NCBI GenBank assembly: GCA_023443865.1
Contig: JAEZST010000010.1
Coordinates: forward strand, 1 to 64,000
Source: Spirochaetota bacterium
Lineage (GTDB): Bacteria; Spirochaetota; Spirochaetia; Treponematales; Treponemataceae
Length of the DNA: 64,000 bases
Reading direction: 5' to 3'
The notes beneath the pieces are model-generated. The model worked only from the letters and a program-made list of their open reading frames with translations. It did not search any database and had not been told where the DNA came from. The position numbers and the translations under genes are program-made. Below are positions 16,221 through 24,432 of the stretch, piece after piece (positions within the stretch are counted from its first letter, which is position 1; every line of letters starts with the position of its first letter).

Positions 16221-16973
16221 GTGTCGGTCTACGCCTCTCTCAAGGAAGAGGCGTGGGCGGCGAACGTAGAGATTCCCGCCCGCGGCCTTGCCCTGTACAC
16301 CTGGGGAAACGTCTCCGCCTACGACGCCTCGCGCGCCGTCTTCGCGATAAAGCCTTCCGGCGTGCCGTATCCCGAGCTGAAACCCGAAGATATGGTCGTG
16401 GTGGACCTCGAGGGTGCGATCGTTGAGGGGAAATTAAACCCTTCTTCGGACACGCCGACCCACCGGGTCCTCTATCGCGATTTCAACGCGGGGCCGGGTT
16501 CCGGGAAGCCGGCGGTGGGGGGCATTATCCATACCCACTCCACGCACGCCACGGCCTGGGCCCAAGCCTGCAGGGCGATTCCGCTGTTCGGAACCACCCA
16601 TGCCGACCATATCCAGCTTCCCGTTCCCTGCACGCCCTACCTTTCGAAGGAGGCGGTGGAACGCGATTACGAGCTGGAAACGGGCAAATTGATCGTGAAG
16701 GCCTTTCTCGAGGGCATTCCCGGCCAATGCGGCCCCATGAAGCCTTCCGAGGTGACAATGGTGCTCGTGGGAGGCCACGGACCCTTCGCCTGGGGAGCTA
16801 ACGCCGCCAAATCGGTGTATAACGGCGCGGTGCTCGAGGAAATGGCGCGCATGGCCCTGCTTACCCTGCAGGCGAATCCAGGCGCGGCGAGCCTTCCGCA
16901 GTACATCGTGGACAAGCATTACCTGCGCAAGCACGGCCCGAACGCATACTACGGCCAGGGCGGCGCGCATTGA
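16221..16973 (+). CDS. araD: L-ribulose-5-phosphate 4-epimerase
   Basis: This 250-residue class II aldolase-like enzyme makes D-xylulose 5-phosphate, the entry to the pentose phosphate pathway. The motifs GNVSA, IKPSG and the zinc ligands in HTHSTHA are visible. Translation starts at a GTG (16221), with GGAGG within the end of araA as ribosome site. It closes the ara operon, which ends at the terminator 17024-17061. Confidence 0.96.
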   Translation: MSVYASLKEEAWAANVEIPARGLALYTWGNVSAYDASRAVFAIKPSGVPYPELKPEDMVVVDLEGAIVEGKLNPSSDTPTHRVLYRDFNAGPGSGKPAVGGIIHTHSTHATAWAQACRAIPLFGTTHADHIQLPVPCTPYLSKEAVERDYELETGKLIVKAFLEGIPGQCGPMKPSEVTMVLVGGHGPFAWGANAAKSVYNGAVLEEMARMALLTLQANPGAASLPQYIVDKHYLRKHGPNAYYGQGGAH

Positions 16974-17023
16974 CCGGCCGGACATAAAACGCGGTCAATG
17001 CACCAGTAATTATCCCTCTCTCC

Positions 17024-17061
17024 GGCGCGTACCGACTCCTCCCGGTGCGCGCCATTTTTTT
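17024..17061 (+). terminator. Intrinsic terminator of the ara operon
   Basis: An 11-bp stem (17024-17034 with 17043-17053, one G-T wobble) is followed by seven T residues. Confidence 0.88.
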
Positions 17062-17138
17062 ATGTACTGCGCCCGTGAACGCGCCTCAGGTCGCGACGGG
17101 CCTTTGAAATTCCGTGCCGCTGGGTATAGAGTGGGGTC

Positions 17139-17492
17139 ATGAAAAAGATAAGGGTTTCTATTCAATCCCGCGGCGACCGGGCCGTTCGCCGCGCCGGCAT
17201 GCTTTTCCTCGCGCTGTCGGCCGCTTTTGTTCTCGCCTCCTGCGCGGCGGGGCAAAACGAGCTCGTCGCCACGGTTCGCGCGGGCGAGAAGGCCCCAGCG
17301 GGCTTCCTTCTCGGGTTATGGCACGGGATAATCGCATTCATCGCGTTTATCGTTTCGCTTTTCAACAAGAACGTGAACGTGTACGAGGTGCACAATACCG
17401 GAGCGACGTATAACCTGGGCTTCATCCTGGGCGTAATGATCGCGTTCGGCGGAACGGCAAAGGGATCGGGCTGCGGAAAGCGGAAAGACTAG
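17139..17492 (+). CDS. Small conserved membrane lipoprotein
   Basis: The 117-residue protein has an N-terminal signal with the lipobox LASC around residue 34, then a hydrophobic segment GLWHGIIAFIAFIVSLF and the conserved NVYEVHNTGATYNLGFILG. I recognise this as a small protein type conserved in diverse bacteria without known function. The tail is Lys/Arg-rich and cytoplasmic. It stands alone between the ara terminator and the next gene. Confidence 0.75.
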   Translation: MKKIRVSIQSRGDRAVRRAGMLFLALSAAFVLASCAAGQNELVATVRAGEKAPAGFLLGLWHGIIAFIAFIVSLFNKNVNVYEVHNTGATYNLGFILGVMIAFGGTAKGSGCGKRKD

Positions 17493-17650
17493 GCGAAACG
17501 TATTTTCTTCGATTGTTTTCCTGGCTATAAAACGCGGCAAAAGGCAGGAATTTCTCCGGGATGCCGGAAGGTCGCGTGGCCTCCGTTTCGCTTTCGCCCC
17601 CGATTCGAACTATACTTGGAGGTATATCCGAAACGTGAGGAGGCTGACGT

Positions 17651-18157
17651 ATGAGCGAATCGTTGCCGACGATGGACATGGGCGACAATCCGACGGGATG
17701 CTGTCCGCGGTTTCATCCCGAAGATTGGGACGGTAAGGAATTCGATTTTGGCGATTTGCGCTTCGTGCGCGCGAAGACGAGAAGCTTTCTGTTCATTCCC
17801 CTGAATATGGGTTCCGTGATGCGAAAGGCGCAAGCGGCTATCGAGGCCGCGGGGGCGACGCCGAAGGACCGCTATTTTATGCTTTCCAAGGAAGAATCCC
17901 CCTGGAAGGCGACGCATCTTATGCTGGTGACGAAGGACGTGCCGGGAATGGACAACGCCGCCCTGCGGGGCCGTTGGTTCTCCAAGGTGTTTGAGGGGCC
18001 TTTCAGCCAGACCGGTTCCTGGTACCGCGAAATGGCGGAACTCGCCTCGGAGCGGGGCGCGCCGAAAGCCGAGCTTCTCGCGTTTTACACCACCTGCCCG
18101 AAGTGCGCGAAGGCCTACGGAAAAAACTACGTCGTGCTCTTCGGTAAGGTCGGCTGA
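17651..18157 (+). CDS. Conserved protein of unknown function
   Basis: The 168-residue cytoplasmic protein has an N-terminal GCCPRFHPEDWD motif and a C-terminal CPKCAKAYGKNYVVLF motif, suggesting conserved cysteines for metal or redox chemistry. I know similar proteins from anaerobes, sometimes loosely named hydrolase, but no catalytic motif supports that name. GAGGAGG precedes the ATG and TATACT lies upstream at about 17612. It is convergent with the histidine kinase gene. Confidence 0.75.
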   Translation: MSESLPTMDMGDNPTGCCPRFHPEDWDGKEFDFGDLRFVRAKTRSFLFIPLNMGSVMRKAQAAIEAAGATPKDRYFMLSKEESPWKATHLMLVTKDVPGMDNAALRGRWFSKVFEGPFSQTGSWYREMAELASERGAPKAELLAFYTTCPKCAKAYGKNYVVLFGKVG

Positions 18158-18217
18158 CACCGTCCCCTCTTCGGCGGAATACCCGAGCGCCCCGGCCCGT
18201 TTCGGGGCCTATCCCCG

Positions 18218-19504
18218 CTATATCGCCGCGCCAACGAGCCAGGGAACGCTCAGCGTAAAGAGGACGCCCCCTTCGTCGCGGTTCTCCGCGCTGATTCTCC
18301 CCCCGTGCCTTCTGGCGATTTCGCGCGCGATGTTCAGGCCAAGACCGCTGCCCGCCGTGGTGCGGGAATTTTCCCCCCGAAAGAAGCGGTCAAAGATACG
18401 GCCAAGCTGATCTTCCGGGATGGGAGGCCCTTCGTTGAAGATCGAGATTTTCCACCCGTCCGGGCCTGAATCCAGGTCGATATCGATTTTTAATAAGCCT
18501 TCGTAGGGGAGGAAGCGGAGGGCGTTGGAAACGATGTTGCCCGCCGCCCTGACCAAAAGGGATCGGTCGCCGCGCAAGACGGGAAGCTCTGCCTTTATTT
18601 CGACCCTGACTCGTTTTTCCTCCAGGGCGCGCTCAAAGGGCCCGAGGATTTCGTCCAAAAAGGCGGCGCTTTCCATATCGCCGACGGCGAGGGCCGCGCC
18701 GCTTTCCAGGGCGTATAATTCCGACACCCCCGCGGCCATGGACTCCAGCCGCTCGATCTCCGAAAGGAGCCTGCCGTACCGTTCGGCGGAAGGGGTAAAG
18801 ACGCCGTCGCGCAGGGCTTCGAGCTGGCCGCGCAATCCGGCGATGGGAGTTCGCAAATCGTGTGAGATATCCTGCATCCATTGCCGCTTGTAGGTATCTT
18901 GCCGGGAAAGGATATCGCTTACCCGCGCCAGGCGTTCCGAGACGCCGGTGAGCTCGCTGATTTCGAAGCGCCGGGCCGTTACGGGCGAAAGCCGCTCCAG
19001 GTCGCCCAGGTCGTCGAGCAGGGTTTCCACCGCTCTGGAAATGGTGCCCGCGGCCCGGAAGGCGAAAACGAGGCCGATGGCGGACGAAAGGAGTACCGAA
19101 CCGACGAGTAGCGTAATGAGGGAAACGAAGAAGGCCCGGTTGGCCTTGGTATCGAGAAACTGCAGTTCGAGGGCGCGGTAATAGCCGACCACTGAGCCGT
19201 CGAGCGTTATGGGCAGTAATTCCGCCTCGCTGAGGCTCTTTCCCTTTCCCCGATTGGAATAGATGAGGCTGCGGTCCGCCGCGAACACGAAAAAGGCGTT
19301 TTCCAGGCCTTGAACCCGGTCCCGCGCCTCTTGGCTCCCTTTCAGGATTTCCCCGGCGAGGCTCTCGAACTCGGATTGACGGTATCGCGAATAGGCCCCG
19401 AGTATGAGCGGAAGGCCCAGGCCGACGAGGAGAACCTGCACCAGAACGAGGGCGGCAAGGCTTCCCGCTATGGACCTGAAAAGCCAGGAGAACGCGTTTC
19501 TCAT
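18218..19504 (-). CDS. Sensor histidine kinase (HAMP-HisKA-HATPase)
   Basis: The 428-residue kinase has two membrane segments (about residues 12-35 and 135-160), a short periplasmic sensor region, a HAMP linker, the phosphorylated histidine in MQDISHDLRTPI near residue 215 and ATP-binding motifs ending with GSGLGLNIAREIARRHGG. I set the start at 19504, where ATG overlaps the stop of the response regulator (ATGA); the longer upstream frame is not coding. It is the last gene of a four-gene operon with the response regulator, a membrane-anchored protein and a polyferredoxin, so it probably senses a redox or metal signal linked to them. Confidence 0.93.
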   Translation of the reverse strand: MRNAFSWLFRSIAGSLAALVLVQVLLVGLGLPLILGAYSRYRQSEFESLAGEILKGSQEARDRVQGLENAFFVFAADRSLIYSNRGKGKSLSEAELLPITLDGSVVGYYRALELQFLDTKANRAFFVSLITLLVGSVLLSSAIGLVFAFRAAGTISRAVETLLDDLGDLERLSPVTARRFEISELTGVSERLARVSDILSRQDTYKRQWMQDISHDLRTPIAGLRGQLEALRDGVFTPSAERYGRLLSEIERLESMAAGVSELYALESGAALAVGDMESAAFLDEILGPFERALEEKRVRVEIKAELPVLRGDRSLLVRAAGNIVSNALRFLPYEGLLKIDIDLDSGPDGWKISIFNEGPPIPEDQLGRIFDRFFRGENSRTTAGSGLGLNIAREIARRHGGRISAENRDEGGVLFTLSVPWLVGAAI

Positions 19505-20193
19505 TCCGGTCGCCCCGAAAAACGGTAGCCGAAGCCCCGTACCGTTTCGATCCAGTCGGGGTTGCGGAGCTTGGCACGTAAGTTTTTGACGTGGGTGTCG
19601 ATGGTGCGTTCCGAGCCGTCGGCGACGGAATCGAGGCAGGCCTGGAGGATTTGCGCCCGGCTGAAAACCTGCGGGCCCTTTTCCGCGAGGTAGGAAAGGA
19701 TCGTCCACTCGGCCGCGGTAAGGCTTACCGCCGCCCCGTCGAGGGTAAGGCGGTGGTTCGCGCGATCGAGCTCCAAGGCCGCGCCGTTCAGCAGGTAGCG
19801 CGCCGGACGCGCCGCGGGGGGCCCGTTCCGTCCCTGGATTCTGCGCAATACGGCGTTTACCCGCAATACCAGCTCCTTGGGCGAAAAGGGTTTCACCACG
19901 TAGTCGTCGGCGCCGAGCTCCAGCCCGGTGATCCGGTCCGATTCTTCCGCCCGCGCGGTCAGGAAGATGACGGGAATGGCCTTGGTTTGCCTCAGCTTTT
20001 TGGCGAAGAGAAAACCGTCCCCGTCGGGGAGCATTACGTCCAGGAGGAGCAGGTCGGGCGCGGCGGTTTCGAGGGCTTTTCTCGCGTCCGAGAGTTTCTC
20101 GAACTCGGCAACCCCGTGCCCGTCGAGCTCGAGGTAGCCGCGCACCGCCTCGCGGATGTTTTCGCTGTCTTCCACCACGTATATGCTCGCCAC
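19501..20193 (-). CDS. OmpR/PhoB-family response regulator
   Basis: The 230-residue protein has a receiver domain with acidic residues E8/D9, phosphoacceptor D52 (LLLLDVMLPDGDG) and the conserved Lys in VVKPFSP, then an OmpR-type winged helix (about 130-228). Regulators of this class bind direct repeats spaced 11 bp; exactly such repeats (GTGAAG-N5-GTGAAG) lie in both orientations at 21962-22034, between this operon and the DUF2202 gene. It is cotranscribed with the histidine kinase, overlapping by 4 bp. Confidence 0.95.
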   Translation of the reverse strand: MASIYVVEDSENIREAVRGYLELDGHGVAEFEKLSDARKALETAAPDLLLLDVMLPDGDGFLFAKKLRQTKAIPVIFLTARAEESDRITGLELGADDYVVKPFSPKELVLRVNAVLRRIQGRNGPPAARPARYLLNGAALELDRANHRLTLDGAAVSLTAAEWTILSYLAEKGPQVFSRAQILQACLDSVADGSERTIDTHVKNLRAKLRNPDWIETVRGFGYRFSGRPE

Positions 20194-20245
20194 GGTTACT
20201 CAGGGCCTCCGACGTTTTGGTTCTGGTTCTTGCGCCGCGCGGCGC

Positions 20246-21043
20246 TTATCGCGCGGGAACGGCCGCCTGAAGCGCAGCCCGGTACTCCGAGAATTCCAAG
20301 CCTCTCTCCAGGCAGAAATCCCGAACGGTCACCGAGGCGGGCCCGATTTCCATGCCCATGATACCATTGATTGTAGACCTGCTCACGCCCCAGGACAAGA
20401 GATCGTTAAAGGTGGTTTTTCCCTTGACGGCGCGGTCCTCGGCGGCGGTCGAGGGAGCAACGGGGGACGCGGGCGGGGCGGTAACCGCCGGCGCGGGCGT
20501 TTCGGTAGATGCGGGCGCGGCCGTCGGCTCGGTCGCCGCAATGCCGTCGTCGTTTCGCGCTTCGCCCTCAAAGGCGTATTTTTCCAAGGCTTTCAGGTCT
20601 GCCGGGGAGAGTTTCGCCGCCAGCTCCGTGAGGGCGGCGCGGGGAAGGCGCGTAGTTTCTTCCGGGGTATAGGGCCTTCCGAGGTAGGTCGCGACGAAAA
20701 GCCGCACCGAATCGGTACCGATCTCGACGCCCTCAGGTACTCCCCCGTACAGGGCCTCAAGGTCTTTCGCCTTGAAGGCGGCGGGGTCGGGCCAGGATTC
20801 CGCGCCGAAGGCCCGCGCGGTCACCGCGACGGGTACGCCAAAGTTCTTCTCGATATCGGAAAGCGAATAGGACCCGCGAATATCGCCCGGGTTCGCGAGG
20901 CCCGCGAACTCGCCGCTGGAGTATTTTACCGCCGTCTTAGTGGATTCGGTGATCCATAGGTTGAAGGCCATCGAAACGATAATGCCGCCGAAAAAAACCG
21001 TCGCGATGACGGGAGCCAGAATAAAACTGCTTATCTTTTTCAT
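20246..21043 (-). CDS. Membrane-anchored protein linked to polyferredoxin
   Basis: The 265-residue protein has one N-terminal membrane segment (residues 8-30). Two similar short helical units follow: one around residues 53-80 (GDIRGSYSLSDIEKNFGVP) and one around 208-245 (VKGKTTFNDLLSWGVSR). They are separated by a Pro/Ala/Thr-rich linker typical of extracytoplasmic proteins. Units of this kind accompany NapH-like ferredoxins, and the polyferredoxin gene lies 11 bp upstream. A role in assembling or docking the redox protein is inference; no catalytic motif is visible. Confidence 0.7.
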   Translation of the reverse strand: MKKISSFILAPVIATVFFGGIIVSMAFNLWITESTKTAVKYSSGEFAGLANPGDIRGSYSLSDIEKNFGVPVAVTARAFGAESWPDPAAFKAKDLEALYGGVPEGVEIGTDSVRLFVATYLGRPYTPEETTRLPRAALTELAAKLSPADLKALEKYAFEGEARNDDGIAATEPTAAPASTETPAPAVTAPPASPVAPSTAAEDRAVKGKTTFNDLLSWGVSRSTINGIMGMEIGPASVTVRDFCLERGLEFSEYRAALQAAVPAR

Positions 21044-21054
21044 GCCGTTCCCCC

Positions 21055-21888
21055 TTATTTACCCGCGCCAAACACCACGGTATCGGCGATCGGGCATTCT
21101 TGTTCGCTGGTGCATTTAAGGCAGGAGACGCACTGATGGTTTCTCACGGTCCCTGAAGCCGATACTTCGATATTCATGGGGCAGGCCCGGTCGCAGGCCT
21201 TGCAATCGATACAGGTCGCCTTGTTCCGCTTGACGGCGAAAACCCGGAAAAGATTGGTTATGCCCAGCACGGCCCCGTAGGGGCAAGCGTATTTGCAAAA
21301 GGGCCGCTCCACGAAGAGGGAAAGGAGCGCGGTGGCCCCGAGGAAAACGTATCCCGCGAGGGCTACCTCGCCGGTCCAAAAATTAAAGAGCGCATAGTAG
21401 GGGTCGGCTTCGGCGAACACGAGCACGCCGGATTTCGCGGTCATGTATATCACCTGGGCCAAGAGGAGATACCGCGCGTAGCGAAGAACGGAATCGAGCC
21501 GGCGGGGCATAAAGCGGTTGTACCTTCTTTTGAAGATTTTCCTGCCGATTTTTGCCAGCCATTCCTGGAAGGCGCCGAAGGGACAGATCCAGCCGCAGAA
21601 AACCGGCCCGAAAAGCAGGGCGAGAACGAATACGATGCCCATAAGCACCATTGAAGACTCATGGACCTTTTTTACGAACGTTCCGGTCACGAAAAGCTGG
21701 TAGATGGACACCACGCCCCCGAAGGGGCATACCGAATGGAGCGACGCGCTCGAAAGCCAGGGCAGCGCCGCGCCCGATTCTTCCAAATAGTGGTTGACGG
21801 AGATCGCCCCGATCAACACGAAGAAGAAGACCTGCACGAACGGCCTGATCAGGGCCGCGCGCCGCGATTTCAAATTTTTGCCTGCCAT
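21055..21888 (-). CDS. NapH/NosR-like membrane polyferredoxin
   Basis: The 277-residue protein has about five membrane segments. It contains two membrane-embedded cysteine motifs of the NapH type, CGWICPFGA and CKYACPYGA, and two C-terminal 4Fe-4S ferredoxin motifs: CIDCKACDRACP and CVSCLKCTSEQECP. Such proteins pass electrons across or along the cytoplasmic membrane. It is the first gene of an operon with a membrane-anchored protein and a two-component system, divergent from a DUF2202 lipoprotein. No nitrate or nitrous oxide reductase is present nearby, so the acceptor is unknown. Confidence 0.9.
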   Translation of the reverse strand: MAGKNLKSRRAALIRPFVQVFFFVLIGAISVNHYLEESGAALPWLSSASLHSVCPFGGVVSIYQLFVTGTFVKKVHESSMVLMGIVFVLALLFGPVFCGWICPFGAFQEWLAKIGRKIFKRRYNRFMPRRLDSVLRYARYLLLAQVIYMTAKSGVLVFAEADPYYALFNFWTGEVALAGYVFLGATALLSLFVERPFCKYACPYGAVLGITNLFRVFAVKRNKATCIDCKACDRACPMNIEVSASGTVRNHQCVSCLKCTSEQECPIADTVVFGAGK

Positions 21889-21923
21889 GGAATCCTCCTG
21901 GATGAATAGCCTCGTATGGCTTG

Positions 21924-22050
21924 ATTATAGGAAGGCTCCGGGAAGATGGGGTGCGTATTTCGTGAAGATTTCGTGAAGACCGCGCCCATTTCGCCGTCCA
22001 CGAACACTTCGCGCGCCCTTCACGGGAACTTCACAATCTGACGCTACATT
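21924..22050. promoter_or_regulatory. Divergent promoters with mirrored response-regulator boxes
   Basis: GTGAAG occurs twice 11 bp apart on the plus strand (21962-21967, 21973-21978). The reverse form CTTCAC occurs twice 11 bp apart (22018-22023, 22029-22034). Each pair reads GTGAAG-N5-GTGAAG on one strand. The second pair ends 10 bp before TACATT (22045-22050), a -10 for the DUF2202 gene, as in PhoB-type activation. TATAAT (21929-21924, minus) is the -10 candidate of the polyferredoxin operon. Confidence 0.75.
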
Positions 22051-22111
22051 CATATTCATAAACGGTTCGCCCCCCGGCGGATCGGGAACGCATTTTTTTA
22101 GGAGTCCTACC

Positions 22112-22882
22112 ATGAATAGAATTACTGGCGCATTGACCGGTGTGCTTTTGGCCTTCGCCCTCACCGCCGCGTGCGCGGAGGGAAATCAGGAAAGCGGAAC
22201 GCCCGCGACTCGGGGCGGCGGCCGCGGTAACGGCGCCGGTCGCGGCGCGGGAAACGGGCTTGGACCCGGCGGCGGCGCGGAAACCGACGCGCAGTTTCAG
22301 GCCCAGCTCGACGCGATCCTCGCGGGCGTTCCCGTCTCGGACCTGACCGCCGCAGAGCGCGATACCCTCCTCGCCATGGCCGACGAGGAAAAGCTCGCCC
22401 GGGACGCGTACGCCACGCTGTACGCCGTGTGGAACCTTCCGGTGTTCAACAATATCAGCGCGAGCGAGCAGCAGCACCTCGACTCCCTCGTATCCCTGCT
22501 TGCCCGATACGGGATCAAGGACCCCGTATCCGCGCTTCCCCCGGGGCAGTTCGCGAGCGCCGAAACGAAGGCCCTGTATGACCGCCTGGTCGCTTCCGGC
22601 TCCGGCAGCCTCGGCGCGGCCCTGACCGTCGGCGCGACGATAGAGGACTTGGACATAGCCGACCTGCAGGCGGCCGTCGCGGCGACGGATAACGACGACC
22701 TGAAAATCGTCTATCAGAACCTCATGAAGGGAAGCCGCAACCATATGCGTTCCTTTTACGGCCAGATCGAGCGCCAGGGCGGGGAATACCGGGCCCAATA
22801 CGTAAGCGCGGCTTACCTCGCGCGGATACTGGAACTCAACCGGGAAACAGCCGTAATCGACGATCCCGATTACCGACTGTAA
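22112..22882 (+). CDS. DUF2202 ferritin-like lipoprotein
   Basis: The 256-residue protein has a signal peptide with a lipobox-like LTAAC at about residues 17-21, then a Gly/Arg/Asn-rich linker and a DUF2202 domain from about residue 75. The domain shows the helical, carboxylate-rich pattern DEEKLARDAYATLY, SEQQHLDSLVSLL, DIADL and NLMKGSRNHMRSFY, which resembles a ferritin-like metal site. It is exported and probably anchored in a membrane. AGGAG precedes the ATG. Mirrored boxes suggest it is controlled by the response regulator at 19501. Function is unknown; metal binding is inference. Confidence 0.88.
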   Translation: MNRITGALTGVLLAFALTAACAEGNQESGTPATRGGGRGNGAGRGAGNGLGPGGGAETDAQFQAQLDAILAGVPVSDLTAAERDTLLAMADEEKLARDAYATLYAVWNLPVFNNISASEQQHLDSLVSLLARYGIKDPVSALPPGQFASAETKALYDRLVASGSGSLGAALTVGATIEDLDIADLQAAVAATDNDDLKIVYQNLMKGSRNHMRSFYGQIERQGGEYRAQYVSAAYLARILELNRETAVIDDPDYRL

Positions 22883-23056
22883 TACCGGCGGCGCGAAGCC
22901 TGAGCCCGGTTGGGTTCAGTCCTCGCGACGCCGCTCCCTTCCGTCCCGGCAAGGACCTTCGCCCGCGCGGCTGCGCGCGCGATGCGTTCTCCCCTGCGAA
23001 GACGTTCTGCCTCAATCTGGCGATTCTTGCGGTAAAAAAATTCCTTATCATATTAT

Positions 23057-23174
23057 TTGACAGCATCGGGAAAATGCCCTAATCTGAGAAAGTACGTGTA
23101 CGTTAACGTGAGTATCCCGGACAAGCGTTAACGTTACCGTGTTTCGATAACGTATCAATGCGTGTACGTTAACG
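23057..23174 (+). promoter_or_regulatory. Sugar importer promoter with three CGTTAACG operators
   Basis: TTGACA (23057-23062) and TAATCT (23080-23085) are 17 bp apart, predicting a start near 23092. Downstream lie three cgttaacg cores (23101, 23126, 23167). The outer two are embedded in identical 14-mers cgtgtacgttaacg (23095-23108 and 23161-23174), 66 bp apart. This is a typical repression layout for a LacI-type regulator. The 22883-23056 stretch upstream shows no gene. Confidence 0.75.
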
Positions 23175-23215
23175 GTTTACCCTGGCGGGTAACGAAAAAT
23201 CCGAGGAGGAAAGAA

Positions 23216-24292
23216 ATGAAGAAATTGATCGCAGTTATCGCCGGTCTCGCCCTCGTGGCGTCGGCCTTTGCGGGCGGTTCGAAAGACTCCGGCTCATCCG
23301 GAAAAATGGGGACCATCGGTATCGCGATGCCCACCAAATCGTCCGCGCGCTGGATCGCCGACGGCAACAACATGAAGGCTGAATTCGAGAAGCTCGGTTT
23401 CAAGGTTGACCTTCAGTACGCCGAAGACGTGGTCGAGAACCAGATCGCCCAGCTCGAAAACATGATCACCAAGGGCGTTGACGTGCTCGTTATCGCGGCT
23501 ATCGACGGCGAGTCGGTGACCAAGGTGCTCGAGAAGGCCAACGAGTCGAAGATTCCCGTTATCGCCTACGACCGCCTGATCCGCAATTCCCCCTACGTGA
23601 GCTATTACGTTACCTTCGACAACTTCAAGGTCGGCGTTCAGCAGGCTTCCACCCTGGAAACCGCGCTCAACCTGAAGACCGCGAAGGGACCCTTCTACAT
23701 GGAACTGTTCGGCGGCTCCCCCGACGACAACAACGCCTACTTCTTCTATAACGGCGCCATGAGCGTGCTCGATCCCTATATCAAGAGCGGCAAGGTGATC
23801 ATCGGTTCCGGCCAGATGGGCATGGACAAGGTTTCCACCCTCCGCTGGGACGGCGCCACCGCCCAGGCCCGCATGGACAACCTCCTCTCGGCGTTCTACA
23901 CCGACAAGAAGATCAACGCCGTGCTTTCCCCCTATGACGGAATCTCCATCGGTATCCTCTCCTCCCTCAAGGGCGTAGGATACGGAAAGGGCGGCACTCC
24001 CATGCCGTTCGTGTCCGGACAGGACGCGGAGATTCCCTCGGTGAAGTCGATCCTCGCCGGCGAGCAGTACTCCACGATCTTCAAGGATACCCGCTCCCTC
24101 GCGAAGCAGGCCGTCGCCATGGCTACCGCGCTCCTTCAGGGCAAGGCCGCCGAGGTTAACGACACCAAGACCTACGACAACGGCGTGAAGGTCGTTCCCT
24201 CCTACCTCCTGCAGTCCACGATCGTGACCAAGGACAATATCACTTCCGCACTGGTCGATTCCGGCTACTACACCGCCGACCAGCTGAAGTAA
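23216..24292 (+). CDS. chvE: ChvE-type sugar-binding protein of an ABC importer
   Basis: The 358-residue periplasmic protein has a Sec signal peptide (residues 1-22, ending AFAGG) and a type I sugar-binding fold with features such as IAMPTKSSARWIADG, IAYDRLI and LSPYDGISIGIL. It belongs to the multiple-monosaccharide binding proteins that bind arabinose, galactose, glucose or xylose. GAGGAGG precedes the ATG; an in-frame upstream extension lacks a ribosome site. It is the first gene of an importer with gguA and gguB, separated from them by an attenuating terminator. Arabinose and galactose genes in the window are likely clients. Confidence 0.93.
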   Translation: MKKLIAVIAGLALVASAFAGGSKDSGSSGKMGTIGIAMPTKSSARWIADGNNMKAEFEKLGFKVDLQYAEDVVENQIAQLENMITKGVDVLVIAAIDGESVTKVLEKANESKIPVIAYDRLIRNSPYVSYYVTFDNFKVGVQQASTLETALNLKTAKGPFYMELFGGSPDDNNAYFFYNGAMSVLDPYIKSGKVIIGSGQMGMDKVSTLRWDGATAQARMDNLLSAFYTDKKINAVLSPYDGISIGILSSLKGVGYGKGGTPMPFVSGQDAEIPSVKSILAGEQYSTIFKDTRSLAKQAVAMATALLQGKAAEVNDTKTYDNGVKVVPSYLLQSTIVTKDNITSALVDSGYYTADQLK

Positions 24293-24293
24293 C

Positions 24294-24310
24294 CGGTCCT
24301 GAAGGGACCG
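24294..24310 (+). repeat. Short hairpin after chvE
   Basis: cggtcc (24294-24299) pairs with ggaccg (24305-24310) just after the stop codon. It may protect the chvE message end; no T tract follows. Confidence 0.35.
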
Positions 24311-24361
24311 TCCCGAGCCTGAGGGCTTAGGGCGGTTTCGCGAGGCCCCACAGTCTTACCG

Positions 24362-24412
24362 GGAGTTTGGGTCCAAGGGTTTTGCCCCTGGGCTTGAACT
24401 CCTATTTTTTTT
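24362..24412 (+). terminator. Internal attenuator between chvE and gguA
   Basis: A long hairpin of about 18 bp with several G-T wobbles (24362-24379 with 24385-24402) is followed by eight T residues (24405-24412). No new promoter is obvious before gguA, so partial readthrough would lower ATPase and permease relative to the binding protein, the usual stoichiometry of such systems. Confidence 0.8.
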
Positions 24413-24432
24413 ACAAAGAGGAAGGATTGCGA

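Noticed and set aside
17586..17610. Sequence resembling a tRNA T-arm (gattcgaac)
   Set aside because: No acceptor, D or anticodon stem can be built around it; it lies in the promoter region of the gene at 17651.
19505..19708. N-terminal extension of the histidine kinase
   Set aside because: It lies inside the response regulator gene; the ATGA overlap at 19504 gives a normal kinase start.
22883..23000. GC-rich inverted repeats after the DUF2202 gene
   Set aside because: The stems are imperfect and no T tract follows, so no terminator was called.
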